DNA of 64,000 bases. Source: RH-AL1 sp965277355. GTDB lineage: Bacteria > Pseudomonadota > Alphaproteobacteria > Rhizobiales > Beijerinckiaceae. Made by a program: the position numbers and the translations under genes. Of the stretch, positions 7,423 through 16,177 are shown piece by piece. Numbering within the stretch: position 1 is the first letter of the stretch; every line of letters begins with the position of its first letter. Below the pieces are notes generated by a model. That model did not search any database. It was given only the letters and a program-made list of their open reading frames with translations, and was not told where the DNA came from. The stretch is taken from positions 1,364,001 to 1,428,000 of the forward strand of contig CBDICN010000001.1 in the NCBI GenBank assembly GCA_965277355.1. Direction: 5' to 3'.

Positions 7423-10173
7423 TTGATCGTCCCATCGCCACCACGACCGCGGCAAAGCGAGTCCGCGCGACGCCTTGACCGGCTGGTCCGCTTCGCGCGG
7501 GCGGCCGATCTTTGGGAGCGGCTGTGGCGCGGCTTGATCCCGCCGCTCGTTGTCGGCGGCCTGTTCCTGTGCGTGTCGTGGCTCGGCCTGTGGCTCGAAG
7601 TGCCCCATCGCGCGCGGATGATCGGCGCCGGCCTGTTCGCGACCCTCTTCGTCGTTTCGTGCTTCGGGTTGCTGCGGCTGCGCGCGCTCTCGCGTCCCGA
7701 CGCTTTGCGGCGCATCGACAAGGCGACCATGCTGGCGACCGGCCTCACTCACCGGCCGGCGTCCGTGCTCGAGGATCGCCTCGCCACCGCAGGTCGAGAT
7801 CCGGCGACGGATGCGCTTTGGACCCTCCACTTACGCCGGGCGGAGGCGGATGCGGCCAAGCTCAAGGCCGGCCACCCCTCTCCCCGCGCCGTGGACCTCG
7901 ATCGCTATGCGCTGCGCCTCGGCATCGTCGTGGCCCTCGCCGCCTGCGCCATCGTCGCCGGTCCGCAGCGCTACGCGCGCGTCGCGGCAGCCTTCGACTT
8001 CGGCCCCGCCGGCGCGCCCCCATTGGGCTCGCGGCTCGACGCCTGGATCGATCCGCCGCCCTACACCGGCAAGCCGCCGGTGCTGCTCGATCTCGCCGCG
8101 CGCGATCCGGACCGGCCGCAGCACCTGGCCGCTCCGGCCGGCTCCATCGTGGTGATCCGCTCAGCGGGAGACGACGCGGCCGATGTCGAGACGACCGGTC
8201 CTCTCCTGCCACCGGCCAAGACCAAGGACATGACGGAGAGCGACGGGCGCGAGCCCAAGCCGGGGAACAAGTCGGGGATCGGGCCGACGGCGGACGCGTC
8301 CACGCCACCAGCCAGCGAGAACGAGAAGCAGCTCGTGCTTCACGGCGACAGCCGCCTCGTGCTGCGCCAGAACGGCAGCCTTCGCGGCATCTTCGATCTC
8401 GCCGCCATCGCCGACAAGCCGCCGACCATCGCGTTGCGCGCCGTTCCCAAGGTGAACGCGCGCGGCTCGTTCAACCTCGCCACGACGACGAGCGACGACT
8501 ATGGCGTTTCGGCGGCCGAGGCCACGTTCGCCAAGCCGAAGATCGAGGGTGAGCCGACGACCGGCCCCTCGCTCGTTCCCGCGCCCACGGTCACGCTCGC
8601 GCTGCCGGGCATGAGCAACGGCATCGGCGACGCCGAGACCACGGTCGACCTGTCCGACAATCCTTGGGCCGGCGCGCAGGTCTCGATGGCTCTCGTCGCG
8701 CATGACGAGGGCGGCAATGAGGGCCGCAGCGAGCCGGTCGAGTTCACCCTGCCGCAGAAGAGCTTCGCCAATCCGGTCGCGCGCGCGCTCGTTGAGCAGC
8801 GTCGCGAGCTGGTTCTCAACCCTAGCCACCGCGCCGTGGTCGGCGAGGCGCTCGAGGCGTTGATGGTCGCGCCCGACAGCTTCGGCACGACACCGTCGAT
8901 CTACCTCGGCCTGCGCTTCGCCAGCGACAGCCTCGCCGCCGCACGCACCGACAAGCAGCTGCTCGAGGTCGCGGATTTCCTCTGGGGCATGGCGCTGCAG
9001 CTCGAAAACGGTGACCTGTCGGACGCCGAGAAAGCGCTCCGCAACGCCGAGAAGGAGCTGCGCGACGCGATCGATCGCAGGGCGTCGAACGAGGAGATTC
9101 AGAAGCTGACGCAGAACCTGCAGGCGGCGATGGACAAGTTCCTCAAGGAACTCGCCGAGCAGCAGAAGAAGGACGATCAGCAGCAGGCGGACGCGCGGCA
9201 GGGCCGTCCGTCGAAGTCGATCAGCCAGAAGGACTTGCAGGCCTTGATCGACCGGCTGAAGGAGCAGGCACGCTCCGGCAATCGCGAGGAAGCCAAGAAG
9301 GCGCTCGATGAGCTGCAGGACGTTCTCGAAAATTTGAAGACGGCGAAACGTCAGAAGGCCGATCCGCAGTCGCGCGCGATGGCGGAGGGCCTGAACCAGC
9401 TCGACCAGATGATGCGCGACCAGCAGGAACTGCGCGACCAGACCTTCAAGCAGGGCCAGGACCAGACCGGTGGCGAGCCGGGCGAGCAGCAGATGCCGGG
9501 CATGCGCGGCATGGGTCGCGGCCAGCAGCAGGGCCGGCGCGAGCAGGACGAAGGGCAGGAAGCCCAGGACGGTCGGCAGGGCGAGCAGGGGCAGGCGCGC
9601 CAGGGACGCGGCCGGCCGGGGCAGCAGAGCCAAGATGGCAAAGATGGCCAAGCCGGAAGGGGCAGAGCCGGCAAAGGCCTCGGGCAGCGTCAGCAAGAGT
9701 TGCACGACCGGCTCGGCGAGATCCAGAAAAAGTTGAAGCGTGCCGGTCAGGGCCAGGGCGCGCTCGATGATGCCGGCAACGAGATGCGCGATGCGGAAGA
9801 GGCGCTGCGACAGGGCGAGGGATCGAACGGTCAGGCGGTCGATGCGCAGGGTCGCGCGCTCGACGCGTTGCGCAAGGGAGCCAAGAAGCTCGCCGACGCG
9901 ATGCAGAAGCAGGGTGAACCCGGCGGCCAGGCCAATTCCGAAAGCGAGGGCGGCGAGGGCTCGAAGGATGGCGAGCAGAGCGGCGACAGCGATCCGCTCG
10001 GCCGCCCACGCGGCGGCAACACGATCAATTCAGCCTCTCGCTTCGATCCGCTCGGGCTTCCGGCGGCCCAGCGCGCCCAGCGCGTGCTAGAGGAGCTGCG
10101 GCGCCGGCTCGGCGATCCGGCCCGCTCGAAGGAGGAGATCGACTATCTCGAGCGCCTCCTCCGCTCGTACTAG
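7423..10173 (+). CDS. TIGR02302 family membrane protein (DUF4175)
   Basis: This is a protein of about 916 residues, of unknown function, conserved in alphaproteobacteria next to lysA. Two membrane segments lie near the N terminus (about residues 40-90), another hydrophobic segment near 165-185, then a long soluble part. The C-terminal 300 residues are coiled-coil (QQKKDDQQQADARQ) followed by a Gln/Gly/Arg/Asp low-complexity stretch (about 680-790), the feature behind the family name. I chose TTG 7423 because CGGAG sits 7 bases upstream and the frame further upstream reads through the lysA remnant, so the open frame back to 7264 is probably fortuitous. The start is uncertain. Confidence 0.87.
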   Translation: MIVPSPPRPRQSESARRLDRLVRFARAADLWERLWRGLIPPLVVGGLFLCVSWLGLWLEVPHRARMIGAGLFATLFVVSCFGLLRLRALSRPDALRRIDKATMLATGLTHRPASVLEDRLATAGRDPATDALWTLHLRRAEADAAKLKAGHPSPRAVDLDRYALRLGIVVALAACAIVAGPQRYARVAAAFDFGPAGAPPLGSRLDAWIDPPPYTGKPPVLLDLAARDPDRPQHLAAPAGSIVVIRSAGDDAADVETTGPLLPPAKTKDMTESDGREPKPGNKSGIGPTADASTPPASENEKQLVLHGDSRLVLRQNGSLRGIFDLAAIADKPPTIALRAVPKVNARGSFNLATTTSDDYGVSAAEATFAKPKIEGEPTTGPSLVPAPTVTLALPGMSNGIGDAETTVDLSDNPWAGAQVSMALVAHDEGGNEGRSEPVEFTLPQKSFANPVARALVEQRRELVLNPSHRAVVGEALEALMVAPDSFGTTPSIYLGLRFASDSLAAARTDKQLLEVADFLWGMALQLENGDLSDAEKALRNAEKELRDAIDRRASNEEIQKLTQNLQAAMDKFLKELAEQQKKDDQQQADARQGRPSKSISQKDLQALIDRLKEQARSGNREEAKKALDELQDVLENLKTAKRQKADPQSRAMAEGLNQLDQMMRDQQELRDQTFKQGQDQTGGEPGEQQMPGMRGMGRGQQQGRREQDEGQEAQDGRQGEQGQARQGRGRPGQQSQDGKDGQAGRGRAGKGLGQRQQELHDRLGEIQKKLKRAGQGQGALDDAGNEMRDAEEALRQGEGSNGQAVDAQGRALDALRKGAKKLADAMQKQGEPGGQANSESEGGEGSKDGEQSGDSDPLGRPRGGNTINSASRFDPLGLPAAQRAQRVLEELRRRLGDPARSKEEIDYLERLLRSY

Positions 10174-10193
10174 GCACGCTTGATGGACAGCGC

Positions 10194-10391
10194 ATGACCC
10201 ATACCGCCACCAACATGCTCGTCGCCGTCGCCTGCGGCGCCGTCGCGATCGTCCTGTTACTCGGCCTTGTCAACATGATGCGCGGCGGCGATCCGAACCG
10301 TTCGCAGAAGTTGATGCGCTGGCGTATCGGACTGCAATTCGTGGCGATTGTGATAATCATGGGCGTCCTTTTCTTCCGCCCGCACCGGTGA
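10194..10391 (+). CDS. Twin transmembrane protein, HIG1 (hypoxia-induced) domain
   Basis: This 65-residue protein has two membrane helices (about residues 8-28 and 45-62) joined by a short basic loop, RGGDPNRSQKLMRWRIGLQF. This is the bacterial form of the HIG1 domain (PF04588), whose mitochondrial relatives associate with respiratory complexes; the bacterial role is unknown. It is 4 bases from the adenosyltransferase gene, an arrangement common in Rhizobiales, and is probably co-transcribed with it. Confidence 0.87.
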   Translation: MTHTATNMLVAVACGAVAIVLLLGLVNMMRGGDPNRSQKLMRWRIGLQFVAIVIIMGVLFFRPHR

Positions 10392-10395
10392 GCCG

Positions 10396-10983
10396 ATGGT
10401 CGTCCTCAATCGCATCTACACGAAGACTGGCGACAGCGGCACGACCGCGCTGGGCACCGGCGAGCGCCGCCGGAAAGACGACCTGCGCATCGAGACCTTA
10501 GGCACCGTCGACGAGGCCAACAGCGCCGTCGGCGTCGCGCGTCTCTATACGGCGGCGGATCCGGCTCTCGCCGGGCTCGATGCTATGCTCGCGCGCATTC
10601 AGAACGACCTGTTCGACCTCGGCGCCGACCTTTGCGCGCCCGACGACGGCAAGCCGCTGCAATACGAGCCGCTGCGGATGATCGAGGCGCAGGTCGAGCG
10701 GCTCGAGGTGGATATCGACACGCTGAACGCCGAGCTTGCGCCGTTGCGCTCCTTCGTCCTGCCGGGCGGTTCGCCCGCCGCCGCCGCGCTCCACGTTGCG
10801 CGCACGATCGCGCGGCGCGCCGAGCGCCGCCTTGTCTCGCTGCAGGCAACGCCCGGTGAGGTGGTCGGGGCACCGGCGCTTCGCTACCTCAACCGACTGT
10901 CGGACTTCCTGTTTGTCGCAGCGCGCCACGCCAATCATCACGGCCCCGGCGACGTGCTTTGGGTGCCCGGCAAGTTCCGCTGA
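10396..10983 (+). CDS. PduO-type cob(I)yrinic acid a,c-diamide adenosyltransferase
   Basis: This 195-residue enzyme would transfer adenosyl from ATP to cob(I)alamin precursors, making adenosylcobalamin. The N terminus RIYTKTGDSGTTALGTGERR is the ATP-binding signature of the PduO/MMAB fold, and the helical part carries GTVDEANSAVG, LYDLGADL-like and RTIARRAERR motifs. Adenosylcobalamin itself would serve coenzyme-B12 mutases and reductases; a cobalamin-binding radical SAM protein encoded at 45336 may also draw on the corrinoid pool. No cobalamin riboswitch was found upstream. Confidence 0.94.
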   Translation: MVVLNRIYTKTGDSGTTALGTGERRRKDDLRIETLGTVDEANSAVGVARLYTAADPALAGLDAMLARIQNDLFDLGADLCAPDDGKPLQYEPLRMIEAQVERLEVDIDTLNAELAPLRSFVLPGGSPAAAALHVARTIARRAERRLVSLQATPGEVVGAPALRYLNRLSDFLFVAARHANHHGPGDVLWVPGKFR

Positions 10984-11509
10984 GGGAGGCTCTCAGTCGA
11001 ACGTAATCGACCAGCGCTCGCCCACGAGCCGGTAGTGATTGCGGGGACGCCGCCTTCCGCATCAGCCGCGTCACTCTTGAGACGCTCCCCGCCTTCCGAG
11101 CAGCGGCGAGCAGGGCTTCCGCTGGCGGCTCGCCGGCGTCCCGGCCGGGATGACGATCGTGCCCGACTTGGCTGACGCGACATACCCGTCGCCATCGCGT
11201 CAAATCAGTAAGCTGACGCCGCAGGTCATGCCGCAGCTCTCGGGAACTTGGAGCGCGAGTGGTACGACGAGGCGGCCGCCGAGCTTCGGCGCGTCGAGCC
11301 AGGTCTCGGCGATGCGCAGCGTCCCGGCATTGCGCGTCGTGCCCGGCTCTCTCGTGAAGCCGTCATCCCCGACGATCCGGGTCTGGGCGAATTCTACGAA
11401 GTTGGGTGGTCCCGCCGCGCCAGACCCAGGTCTTGCCAAGCTGCCGGGAATTCGCCTTAAAGCAGGGTCTCTGGCGTCGAGTAGAACATCGGCGAAGGCG
11501 GGAACGGCA
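10984..11509. other. 526-base gap without a supported gene; hairpin-rich element at 11105-11150
   Basis: No reading frame here has a ribosome site and a recognisable product. An open frame entering the next gene from 11150 is rejected as an N-terminal extension of the YdcH protein. Two inverted repeats are visible: arms GGCGAGC (11105-11111) and GCTCGCC (11128-11134), then a perfect 12-base palindrome TCCCGGCCGGGA (11139-11150). Such paired hairpins look like intergenic REP-type elements of GC-rich alphaproteobacteria. I see no other copy within this window. The rest may be decayed coding DNA. Confidence 0.4.
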
Positions 11510-11728
11510 ATGGAACGGGACGCGAGCGACGAGGTCCGCGCCGCCTGGAGGACGGAGCTCGAACACCTGCGGCAGGAGCATCGCGATCTCGATGCCGCGA
11601 TCGAGGCGCTCACGCACATGGGCTCGATCGATCGGCTGCAGGTGCAGCGCTTGAAGAAGCGCAAGCTCGCCCTGCGCGACCGCATGACCTTCCTCGACGA
11701 TCAGCTGACGCCCGACATCATCGCGTAG
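11510..11728 (+). CDS. YdcH family protein (DUF465)
   Basis: This 72-residue, highly charged helical protein belongs to the DUF465/YdcH family, which is of unknown function. The core LRQEHRDLDAAIEALTHMG and QRLKKRKLALRDRM is the typical helical hairpin, ending DQLTPDIIA. In related genomes two such genes often stand in tandem before purE; only one is recognisable here. The ATG at 11510 matches the family length, with a weak GGAACGG upstream. Confidence 0.87.
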   Translation: MERDASDEVRAAWRTELEHLRQEHRDLDAAIEALTHMGSIDRLQVQRLKKRKLALRDRMTFLDDQLTPDIIA

Positions 11729-11844
11729 CGCCCGCTCGAGCCGATGAGGTCGGAGCCACGCGGTAGTCACGCGGTAGCCTCCACCTTGCGGGCGGCCGAC
11801 CCTTCGGCTAGGACCGCTGCTTCCCGCTCGAAGCCGAAACCGAC

Positions 11845-12345
11845 GTGTCCTCCAGCCCCAAGCCAGTCGCCGTGATCATGGGCAGCCAGTCCGACTGGTC
11901 GGTGATGCGGCACGCGGCCGAAACGCTGGATGCGCTCGCCATCGGGCACGAGGCGCTGATCGTGTCCGCGCACCGCACGCCGGAACGCCTTTACGACTTC
12001 GCCAAGGGGGCCGCCGGCAAAGGCTACCGCATCATCATTGCCGGCGCGGGGGCAGCCGCCCACTTGCCGGGCATGACGGCGGCGATGACGCCGCTGCCGG
12101 TGTTCGGTGTGCCGGTCCCAGGCCACAATCTCGGCGGCCGCGATTCGCTGTATTCCATCGTGCAGATGCCGGCCGGCATCCCGGTGGGCACGCTGGCGAT
12201 CGGCAAGCCCGGCGCGATCAATGCCGCCCTCCTCGCCGCCGCCGTGCTCGCGCTCGGCGACGCAGCGCTGGCCGAGCGGCTCGCCGCGTGGCGCGCGGCG
12301 CGCACCGAGTCGGTCGCGCTGCGGCCCAGCGACACCGCCTCCTGA
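11845..12345 (+). CDS. purE: 5-(carboxyamino)imidazole ribonucleotide mutase
   Basis: This 166-residue class I PurE converts N5-CAIR to CAIR in purine synthesis. Family motifs are the N-terminal IMGSQSDW phosphate-binding loop, SAHRTPERL with the catalytic histidine, and GAGAAAHLPGM. The start is GTG 11845. purK follows at 12369, so carboxylation (PurK) and mutase (PurE) are encoded together as usual. Confidence 0.96.
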   Translation: MSSSPKPVAVIMGSQSDWSVMRHAAETLDALAIGHEALIVSAHRTPERLYDFAKGAAGKGYRIIIAGAGAAAHLPGMTAAMTPLPVFGVPVPGHNLGGRDSLYSIVQMPAGIPVGTLAIGKPGAINAALLAAAVLALGDAALAERLAAWRAARTESVALRPSDTAS

Positions 12346-12368
12346 CCAATGCGCTCGGGGCACCTCTC

Positions 12369-13451
12369 GTGACGATCCTCGAACCGGGCGCGACGATCGG
12401 CATCCTCGGCGGCGGCCAACTCGGCCGCATGCTGGCGATGGCCGCCGCCAACCTCGGGCTTGTCACTCACGTCTTCTGTCCCGACGCGGACAGCCCGGCT
12501 TTCGCCGTGTGCGCCGGCAAGACGATCGCCGCCTACGAGGACGAGGACGCCCTTAAGGCGTTCGCCGCCGGCGTCGACGTCGTCACCTACGAGTTCGAGA
12601 ACGTGCCGGCGCGCACCGCGGACGTGCTGGCGGCGGTACGGCCCGTGCGCCCGGATGCCGCCGCGCTCGCCGCGAGCCAGGACCGGCTCGTGGAGAAGGA
12701 GTTCGTCGCCTCGCTCGGCATCGCGACCGCGCCCTTCCTACCGGTCGACACAGCCGGGGCGCTGGCCCGCGCGGTGGCGCAGCTCGGGCGTCCGTCGATC
12801 CTGAAGACGCGGCGGTTTGGCTATGACGGCAAGGGCCAGACCTCGATCAAGGAGGGCACGGATCTCGCCGTCGCCTTCCGCTCGCTCGGCGGCGTGCCCT
12901 CGATCCTTGAGGGCGTGGTGGCGTTCACCAAGGAAGTCTCCGTCGTCTGCGCTCGCAGCGGCGTAGGCGCCTTCGCCGCCTACGACGTGTGCGAGAACGA
13001 GCACGCCAACCATATCCTGCACCGCACCCGCGCGCCGGCCTCGCTGATGCCAGAGACCGCCGCCGAGGCGGTCGCGATCGCGCGCCAGATCGCCGACGCG
13101 CTTGACTACGTCGGCGTGCTCGCCGTCGAACTCTTCGTGACGATCGAGGGCGGCGTCGAGACGTTGCGCGTCAACGAGATCGCGCCGCGCGTCCACAACT
13201 CCGGTCATTGGACGCTGGGGGGCGCCGTCACCTCGCAGTTCGAGCAGCATATCCGCGCGATCTGCGGCTGGCCGCTCGGCTCGACCGCGCGGCACGGCAG
13301 GCGCGTCGAGATGCAGAACCTGATCGGCGCCGCCGTCGACGGGTGGGCGGCGCTTCTCGCAGAACCCGAGGTGAGCCTCACGCTCTATGGCAAGGGCGAG
13401 GAGCGTGCCGGACGCAAGATGGGACATTGGAGCCGCATCCTGCGTGATTGA
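12369..13451 (+). CDS. purK: 5-(carboxyamino)imidazole ribonucleotide synthase
   Basis: This 360-residue ATP-grasp enzyme uses ATP and bicarbonate to carboxylate AIR to N5-CAIR, the substrate of PurE. The N-terminal IGILGGGQLGRML is the PurK hallmark. LKTRRFGYDGKGQ is the ATP-grasp nucleotide region, and VNEIAPRVHNSGHWT holds the metal-binding residues. The GTG at 12369, 24 bases after purE, gives the normal N terminus VTILEPGATIGILGGG; the longer frame back to 12288 runs into purE and was rejected. Confidence 0.96.
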   Translation: MTILEPGATIGILGGGQLGRMLAMAAANLGLVTHVFCPDADSPAFAVCAGKTIAAYEDEDALKAFAAGVDVVTYEFENVPARTADVLAAVRPVRPDAAALAASQDRLVEKEFVASLGIATAPFLPVDTAGALARAVAQLGRPSILKTRRFGYDGKGQTSIKEGTDLAVAFRSLGGVPSILEGVVAFTKEVSVVCARSGVGAFAAYDVCENEHANHILHRTRAPASLMPETAAEAVAIARQIADALDYVGVLAVELFVTIEGGVETLRVNEIAPRVHNSGHWTLGGAVTSQFEQHIRAICGWPLGSTARHGRRVEMQNLIGAAVDGWAALLAEPEVSLTLYGKGEERAGRKMGHWSRILRD

Positions 13452-13586
13452 CCCGGTCGCGGACGCCGCGATCAAGCACGCTGTGACGATGTGCCCTTCG
13501 CTGACGACGAACCCGCCCGCGAGCTCGGCCATTGGCGCCCGAACATGATGCCGCCGACCAGCGAGCGGCCTGATTGGAGGACGCCC

Positions 13587-13934
13587 ATGAAAGCCGCAAC
13601 CCTAATCCTCGTCGCCGTCGCTGCGACCGCAACTCCGGCCTTCGCGGCCAGCGAATGCGGCCAGCAGATCCAGGCGATAGAGCGGCGCATGCAGAGCGCG
13701 GGCGGCTCCGAAGTCAGCGGCAAGCCGATGAACCCCGATGCCACGGCGCAGGCATCGAACGAAGCCGGGCGCGCGCCGGCCCCCGCGAACGCCGCTCAGG
13801 CACCCTCGAAGCAGAAAATGGCGGACGCGCAGGCGCTCATCGACAAGGCGAAAAAGCAGGATGCCGCCGGCGACAAGGACGGCTGCGAAAGCACCATGAT
13901 GACCGCGCAGAAGACCGTCGGCGCCCTGCCCTGA
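13587..13934 (+). CDS. Small secreted hypothetical protein
   Basis: This 115-residue protein starts at ATG 13587 after a strong GGAGG six bases away. A clear signal peptide (about residues 1-20, cleavage near AFA-AS) leads to a soluble, Ala/Gln/Lys-rich mature part with two cysteines (CGQQIQ near the N terminus and DGCEST near the C terminus). These could form a disulfide in the periplasm. The segment ADAQALIDKAKKQDAAGDKDGC resembles small periplasmic proteins common in Rhizobiales. I do not recognise a function. Confidence 0.75.
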   Translation: MKAATLILVAVAATATPAFAASECGQQIQAIERRMQSAGGSEVSGKPMNPDATAQASNEAGRAPAPANAAQAPSKQKMADAQALIDKAKKQDAAGDKDGCESTMMTAQKTVGALP

Positions 13935-14074
13935 GCCTATCGACCGTCAAAGGCAAAGATCCCGAGGCCTTGGCGGATGCCGCGGAAACGCTAGCGGTCG
14001 GCGGAGCATCGACCTACATTCAAGGCCGAACGCCCCCCTCGCGGAGAGAGCGTCAGCGTCTTGGGAGGATCTCG

Positions 14075-14557
14075 ATGGTCACAATTATTTCGAAGCAGGA
14101 TGGCCCCCGCAAGGGCGAGGCCGAACTCAAGCATACGATCCAGCAGAACAGGGGCACGATAGACGCTCTCGCCAAGACGCTCGCCGGGAACATCGGCGGG
14201 CGCTCGGCGCAGCAGAAAGTTAAGACGCCCCCGCCTCAGGCCGCCACGACGACTCACAGCTACCGCAAGACTTCGAGTGAAGGCGAGGCGCGTCCCTACG
14301 TGCGCGTCAGCCTGAACGGGCGCGTCGTCCTCGTCGATTTCGAAACCGGCAACCAGCTGCACCATCTCGGCGAGGTGCGCGGCAAAGGCGAGGCAGCCCG
14401 GTTCCGGCTGGCGACCAAGGAGAACGGCTTCTACGCGCCGCTTGATAGCGAGCTTTGCGACAAGCTTCGCGGCATCGACGGCGCGCCGATCACCGACGCG
14501 GCCGCCGAGGACAAGCTTAAGAAGGACATCGACGAGCGGCTCGCCCTCGGCAGCTGA
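14075..14557 (+). CDS. Hypothetical protein, cytoplasmic
   Basis: This 160-residue protein starts at ATG 14075 with GGGAGG upstream. It has no signal peptide or membrane segment. The N-terminal half is basic and Gln/Pro-rich (RSAQQKVKTPPPQAATT). The C-terminal half reads as a small folded domain with YVRVSLNGRVVLVDFETG and a charged end. I do not recognise the family. It converges on sucC: the two stop codons are 11 bases apart and lie within one hairpin. Confidence 0.65.
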   Translation: MVTIISKQDGPRKGEAELKHTIQQNRGTIDALAKTLAGNIGGRSAQQKVKTPPPQAATTTHSYRKTSSEGEARPYVRVSLNGRVVLVDFETGNQLHHLGEVRGKGEAARFRLATKENGFYAPLDSELCDKLRGIDGAPITDAAAEDKLKKDIDERLALGS

Positions 14558-14572
14558 CGGAGCAGCCGTCAG
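14554..14572. terminator. Possible shared terminator hairpin between convergent genes
   Basis: CTGACGG and CCGTCAG pair perfectly around the loop AGCAG. The stem contains the stop codons of both the hypothetical gene on the left and sucC on the right. No T-tract follows on either strand, so an intrinsic terminator is possible but not shown. Confidence 0.35.
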
Positions 14573-15762
14573 ACCGCGACAGCGGCCACGATCTTCTGCG
14601 CTGCATCGTCGAGGTCGTCGGCCGAGATGACGTTGAGGCCGGACTTGCCGATGATCTCCTTGCCAAGCTCGACGTTGGTGCCCTCAAGCCGGACGACCAG
14701 CGGCACTCGCAAGCCGATGTCTTTCACGGCGGCGATCACGCCTTCGGCGACGATGTCGCATTTCATGATGCCGCCGAAGATGTTGACGAGGATGCCCTTT
14801 ACCTTGGGATCGGCGGTGATGATCTTGAAGGCCGCCGTCACTTTCTCCTTGGTGGCGCCGCCGCCGACGTCGAGAAAGTTCGCCGGCTCCTGGCCGTAGA
14901 GCTTGATGATGTCCATCGTCGCCATCGCGAGTCCGGCGCCGTTGACCATGCATCCGATCGTGCCGTCGAGCGTGACGTAGCTGAGGTCGTACTTCGACGC
15001 TTCGATCTCCTTGGAATCCTCCTCGGTCTCGTCACGCAGGGCGGCGACGTCGGGATGGCGGTAGATCGCGTTGGAGTCGAACGCGATCTTGGCATCGAGG
15101 CAGCGCAGGTCGCCCTCGGCCGAGACGATCAGCGGGTTGATCTCAAGCATCGCCATGTCCTTCGCGATGAAGGCGTCGTAGAGCTGGCCGACAATTCTGG
15201 CCGCCTGCTTGGCCTGGTCGCCGGCGAGCCCGAGCACGCGGGCGACGGTGCGCCCGTGGTGCGGTTGCACGCCTGTCGCCGGATCGACCGAGAAGGTGGT
15301 GATCTTTTCCTTGTGGTGGCGCGCGACCTCCTCGATGTCCATGCCGCCTTCGGTCGAGACGACGAAGGCGACACGGCTCGTCTCGCGATCGACCAGCAGC
15401 GAGAGGTAGAACTCCTCGGCGATGTTCGAGCCGTCCTCGACATAGACCCGGTCGACCCGGCGCCCGGCCGGCCCGGTCTGCACCGTCACCAGCGTATGGC
15501 CGAGAATCTGCGCCACTGCGGTCTTGACGTCCTCGATCGACTTTACGACGCGAACCCCGCCCTTGCCGCCGGCCTCGGCCTCCTTGAAGGTGCCCTTGCC
15601 GCGGCCGCCGGCGTGGATCTGCGACTTTACCACCCACACCGGGCCGCCGAGCTCCTTCGCGGCCGCTTCCGCCTCCTCCGGCTTGAACACCGCCACGCCG
15701 CGCGGCACCGGCACCCCGAACTGCCGCAGAACGGCCTTGGCCTGGTACTCGTGGATGTTCAT
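14569..15762 (-). CDS. sucC: ADP-forming succinate--CoA ligase subunit beta
   Basis: This 397-residue protein is the beta subunit of succinyl-CoA synthetase (TCA cycle, substrate-level phosphorylation). The N-terminal ATP-grasp domain has MNIHEYQAKAVLRQFGVPVP and KSQIHAGGRGKGTF; the C-terminal CoA-ligase domain has NIFGGIMKCDIVAEG. A malate-CoA ligase beta subunit (MtkA), found in serine-cycle methylotrophs, is a close relative and cannot be excluded. Unusually, no sucD follows: downstream is a convergent hypothetical gene, and mdh, sucD and sucAB are absent from the neighbourhood. Confidence 0.92.
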   Translation of the reverse strand: MNIHEYQAKAVLRQFGVPVPRGVAVFKPEEAEAAAKELGGPVWVVKSQIHAGGRGKGTFKEAEAGGKGGVRVVKSIEDVKTAVAQILGHTLVTVQTGPAGRRVDRVYVEDGSNIAEEFYLSLLVDRETSRVAFVVSTEGGMDIEEVARHHKEKITTFSVDPATGVQPHHGRTVARVLGLAGDQAKQAARIVGQLYDAFIAKDMAMLEINPLIVSAEGDLRCLDAKIAFDSNAIYRHPDVAALRDETEEDSKEIEASKYDLSYVTLDGTIGCMVNGAGLAMATMDIIKLYGQEPANFLDVGGGATKEKVTAAFKIITADPKVKGILVNIFGGIMKCDIVAEGVIAAVKDIGLRVPLVVRLEGTNVELGKEIIGKSGLNVISADDLDDAAQKIVAAVAV

Positions 15763-15932
15763 GGCTGCCGTCTCCGCGCGCGTTTCGCGGCGTTCTGATA
15801 GCGCCGACCCGCTCGCGTTGTCGAGTGACGGCAGCGTCCGGTCGGCCGATCGCCACGAAAGCCCGGCAACGTGCTAGGCTTCCGCTGGCGTCGGCAATCC
15901 CGCACACGGCCGCACGCGGATAGGAAGACGTG

Positions 15933-16127
15933 ATGTCGGACGACAAACCGAAGTGGGACGAGCCGGACAACGGCGCCAGTTCCCGGCCGTACGAGGCCGG
16001 CGATCTGGCGCGCAAGCACGGGATCTCGCCCGATCGCGCCCAGATGCTGATCGACCGGCTCGGCCATGATCCGGCGCTTCTGGAGGAGGCCGCCGAAAGG
16101 CTCAGGATCAATCCCAGACAGGACTGA
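15933..16127 (+). CDS. DUF3606 domain-containing small protein
   Basis: This 64-residue protein resembles DUF3606: an acidic N terminus, then a helical domain with YEAGDLARKHGISPDRAQMLI and DPALLEEAAERL. DUF3606 proteins are of unknown function and abundant in Rhizobiales. A GTG lies immediately before the ATG at 15933; the ATG is preferred because AGGAAG sits at a suitable distance. It converges on the MFS transporter gene. Confidence 0.75.
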   Translation: MSDDKPKWDEPDNGASSRPYEAGDLARKHGISPDRAQMLIDRLGHDPALLEEAAERLRINPRQD

Positions 16128-16177
16128 CAGGACGGGACCGGGCAGGAGCGGGACCGACTCGCCAGCCGGTCCCCGCG

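Noticed and set aside
8161..9705. A 514-residue Leu-rich open frame antisense to the TIGR02302 gene
   Set aside because: Its Leu/Ala richness reflects the Gln/Lys/Glu-rich coiled coil on the other strand. No ribosome site or domain is seen.
10984..11509. Cobalamin riboswitch near the corrinoid adenosyltransferase gene
   Set aside because: No GCCACTG-type B12-box was found on either side of 10396-10983.
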